From positions 1 through 34,914 of the forward strand of contig QZKB01000124.1 of the NCBI GenBank assembly GCA_003599415.1: 34,914 bases of DNA. The letters run 5' to 3'. The notes beneath the pieces are model-generated. The model was given only the letters and a program-made list of their open reading frames with translations. It did not search any database and was not told the origin of the DNA. Shown here piece after piece: positions 34,285-34,914 of this stretch; position 1 is the stretch's first letter, and every line of letters starts with the position of its first letter. Both the position numbers and the translations under genes were made by a program. This DNA comes from Ignavibacteriales bacterium. Its GTDB lineage: Bacteria > Bacteroidota > Ignavibacteria > Ignavibacteriales > SURF-24.

Positions 34285-34682
34285 CAATTCTCCAAAAAAT
34301 TAGATAAGTATTTTTCTATTTCATTTATAAAAATTATTGCGTTGTTAATCTGTTTCTCGGAATCTTCTTTTGTTGTAATAAAGAAGTCGTCATAATCGCT
34401 ATTAATTCTAATCTCTTCTGCGCTGTGTAATATCTTTGAAAGTTGTTTAGCCAGTTTTTCATTCTTGATATATTCTTTATCGAAAAAAGAAATTATACCG
34501 GAATGTTTTCTTGAATCGAATTTATCGAAAGCAAGCAATGCTCTTACACTGTGAAAAATAGCATAATAGCTTCTGTTTATTGATTGAGCAAAATGATCCT
34601 GTTCGAATAATAGTTTTGCAGCTTGTAAATCTTCCTTTGCTTTCTGCAATCTGTAATTTGCCAGATCAGAAATTCTATCCAT
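34284..34682 (-). CDS. HEPN-domain protein, probable toxin partner of a minimal nucleotidyltransferase
   Basis: 132 residues, helical. It matches HEPN (PF05168 type): [19 protein letters not shown], then [15 protein letters not shown] with Arg37 and His44 of the R-x(n)-H ribonuclease-like motif. HEPN proteins with a nucleotidyltransferase partner commonly act as toxin (HEPN) and antitoxin (MNT, which can AMPylate the toxin). It begins 8 bases inside the MNT gene, with AAGGAAAGG as ribosome site, and its stop overlaps the serS start. Whether this pair is an active toxin-antitoxin system is inference. Confidence 0.85.
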   Translation of the reverse strand: MDRISDLANYRLQKAKEDLQAAKLLFEQDHFAQSINRSYYAIFHSVRALLAFDKFDSRKHSGIISFFDKEYIKNEKLAKQLSKILHSAEEIRINSDYDDFFITTKEDSEKQINNAIIFINEIEKYLSNFLEN

Positions 34683-34914
34683 AGATTACCTTTCCTTCAT
34701 TAACAACGTTTGAATAAAAAGGTAAGAGTGTATAATATTCCTGAAATTGATTTTCGTTTTTCAAAACTATTGAAGCAAGCTTTCCGTATTTAAGTGATAA
34801 CTCGACTGTTAAATCGGTGATTTTATCTCTGTAGTAAGAGAACTCATCATTTTTCAGATCTGTAAGGACAAGAAAATCAATGTCGGATTCTTCATCAAAA
34901 TCACCGCGAGCATA
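34675..34914 (-). CDS. Minimal nucleotidyltransferase (MNT), partial at the right edge
   Basis: Seventy-nine C-terminal residues are in the window; the start lies beyond 34914. The first residues read YARGDFDEESDIDFLVLTD, the nucleotidyltransferase core G[S]xxxG...SDIDxx with the catalytic Asp pair. The tail ends [14 protein letters not shown]. It overlaps the HEPN gene by 8 bases. Of the family only the preceding GSRARG-type Gly-Ser lies outside the window. It is the likely antitoxin/AMPylase partner of the HEPN protein. Confidence 0.85.
   Translation of the reverse strand, partial: YARGDFDEESDIDFLVLTDLKNDEFSYYRDKITDLTVELSLKYGKLASIVLKNENQFQEYYTLLPFYSNVVNEGKVIYG

Overview
The window looks like a chromosomal piece of an AT-rich member of the Ignavibacteria (or a close relative in the Bacteroidota/Chlorobiota group). 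Two secreted proteins end in the type IX secretion (T9SS) sorting domain with the NYPNPFN signature, preceded by the 'VPVELTSF ... LNW.TATEVNNQGFEV' module common in that group. Many genes have recognisable Shine-Dalgarno sequences. The assignment rests on family knowledge and was not searched.

Layout. 1-1428: a sparse edge with a possible truncated reading frame, two hairpins, an AHSA1/SRPBCC-type gene and about 500 bp holding what look like gene remnants. 1429-6289 (+): a three-gene polar amino acid ABC importer (lipoprotein, receptor-permease fusion, ATPase). It is unusual because the solute-binding halves are arranged C-half/N-half, four times over two polypeptides, and because the ATPase carries an extra C-terminal domain resembling an anti-sigma-type GHKL ATPase. 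A strong bidirectional terminator closes it. 6362-16089 (-): two giant genes of unknown function (1794 and 1376 aa), very likely one transcript, with a good sigma70-like promoter and a leader hairpin. The spacer between them holds an array of 18 tandem seven-base units. This pair is the best candidate for an undescribed system.

16485-22937 (-): a T9SS-exported multidomain protein with an SGNH-hydrolase-like N-terminus, a small membrane protein, a membrane-bound CBM9/AraC one-component regulator and a T9SS-exported choice-of-anchor-V protein. 23300-27310 (+): a PfkB-type sugar kinase, an RmlD-type reductase overlapping it, and a dipeptidyl peptidase IV-type protease interrupted by one in-frame TAA. 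tRNA-Val(CAC) follows.

27821-30822: a small outer-membrane-type protein and a cysteine-rich protein, divergent from a LuxR-type regulator, then a DUF2971 gene that looks like accessory cargo. 30915-34914 (-): a glucuronokinase-like GHMP kinase with a GalU-type pyrophosphorylase (a plausible route from free glucuronate to UDP-glucuronate), then seryl-tRNA synthetase translationally coupled to a HEPN/MNT gene pair at the right edge. I saw no CRISPR array, insertion sequence, rRNA or replication origin.
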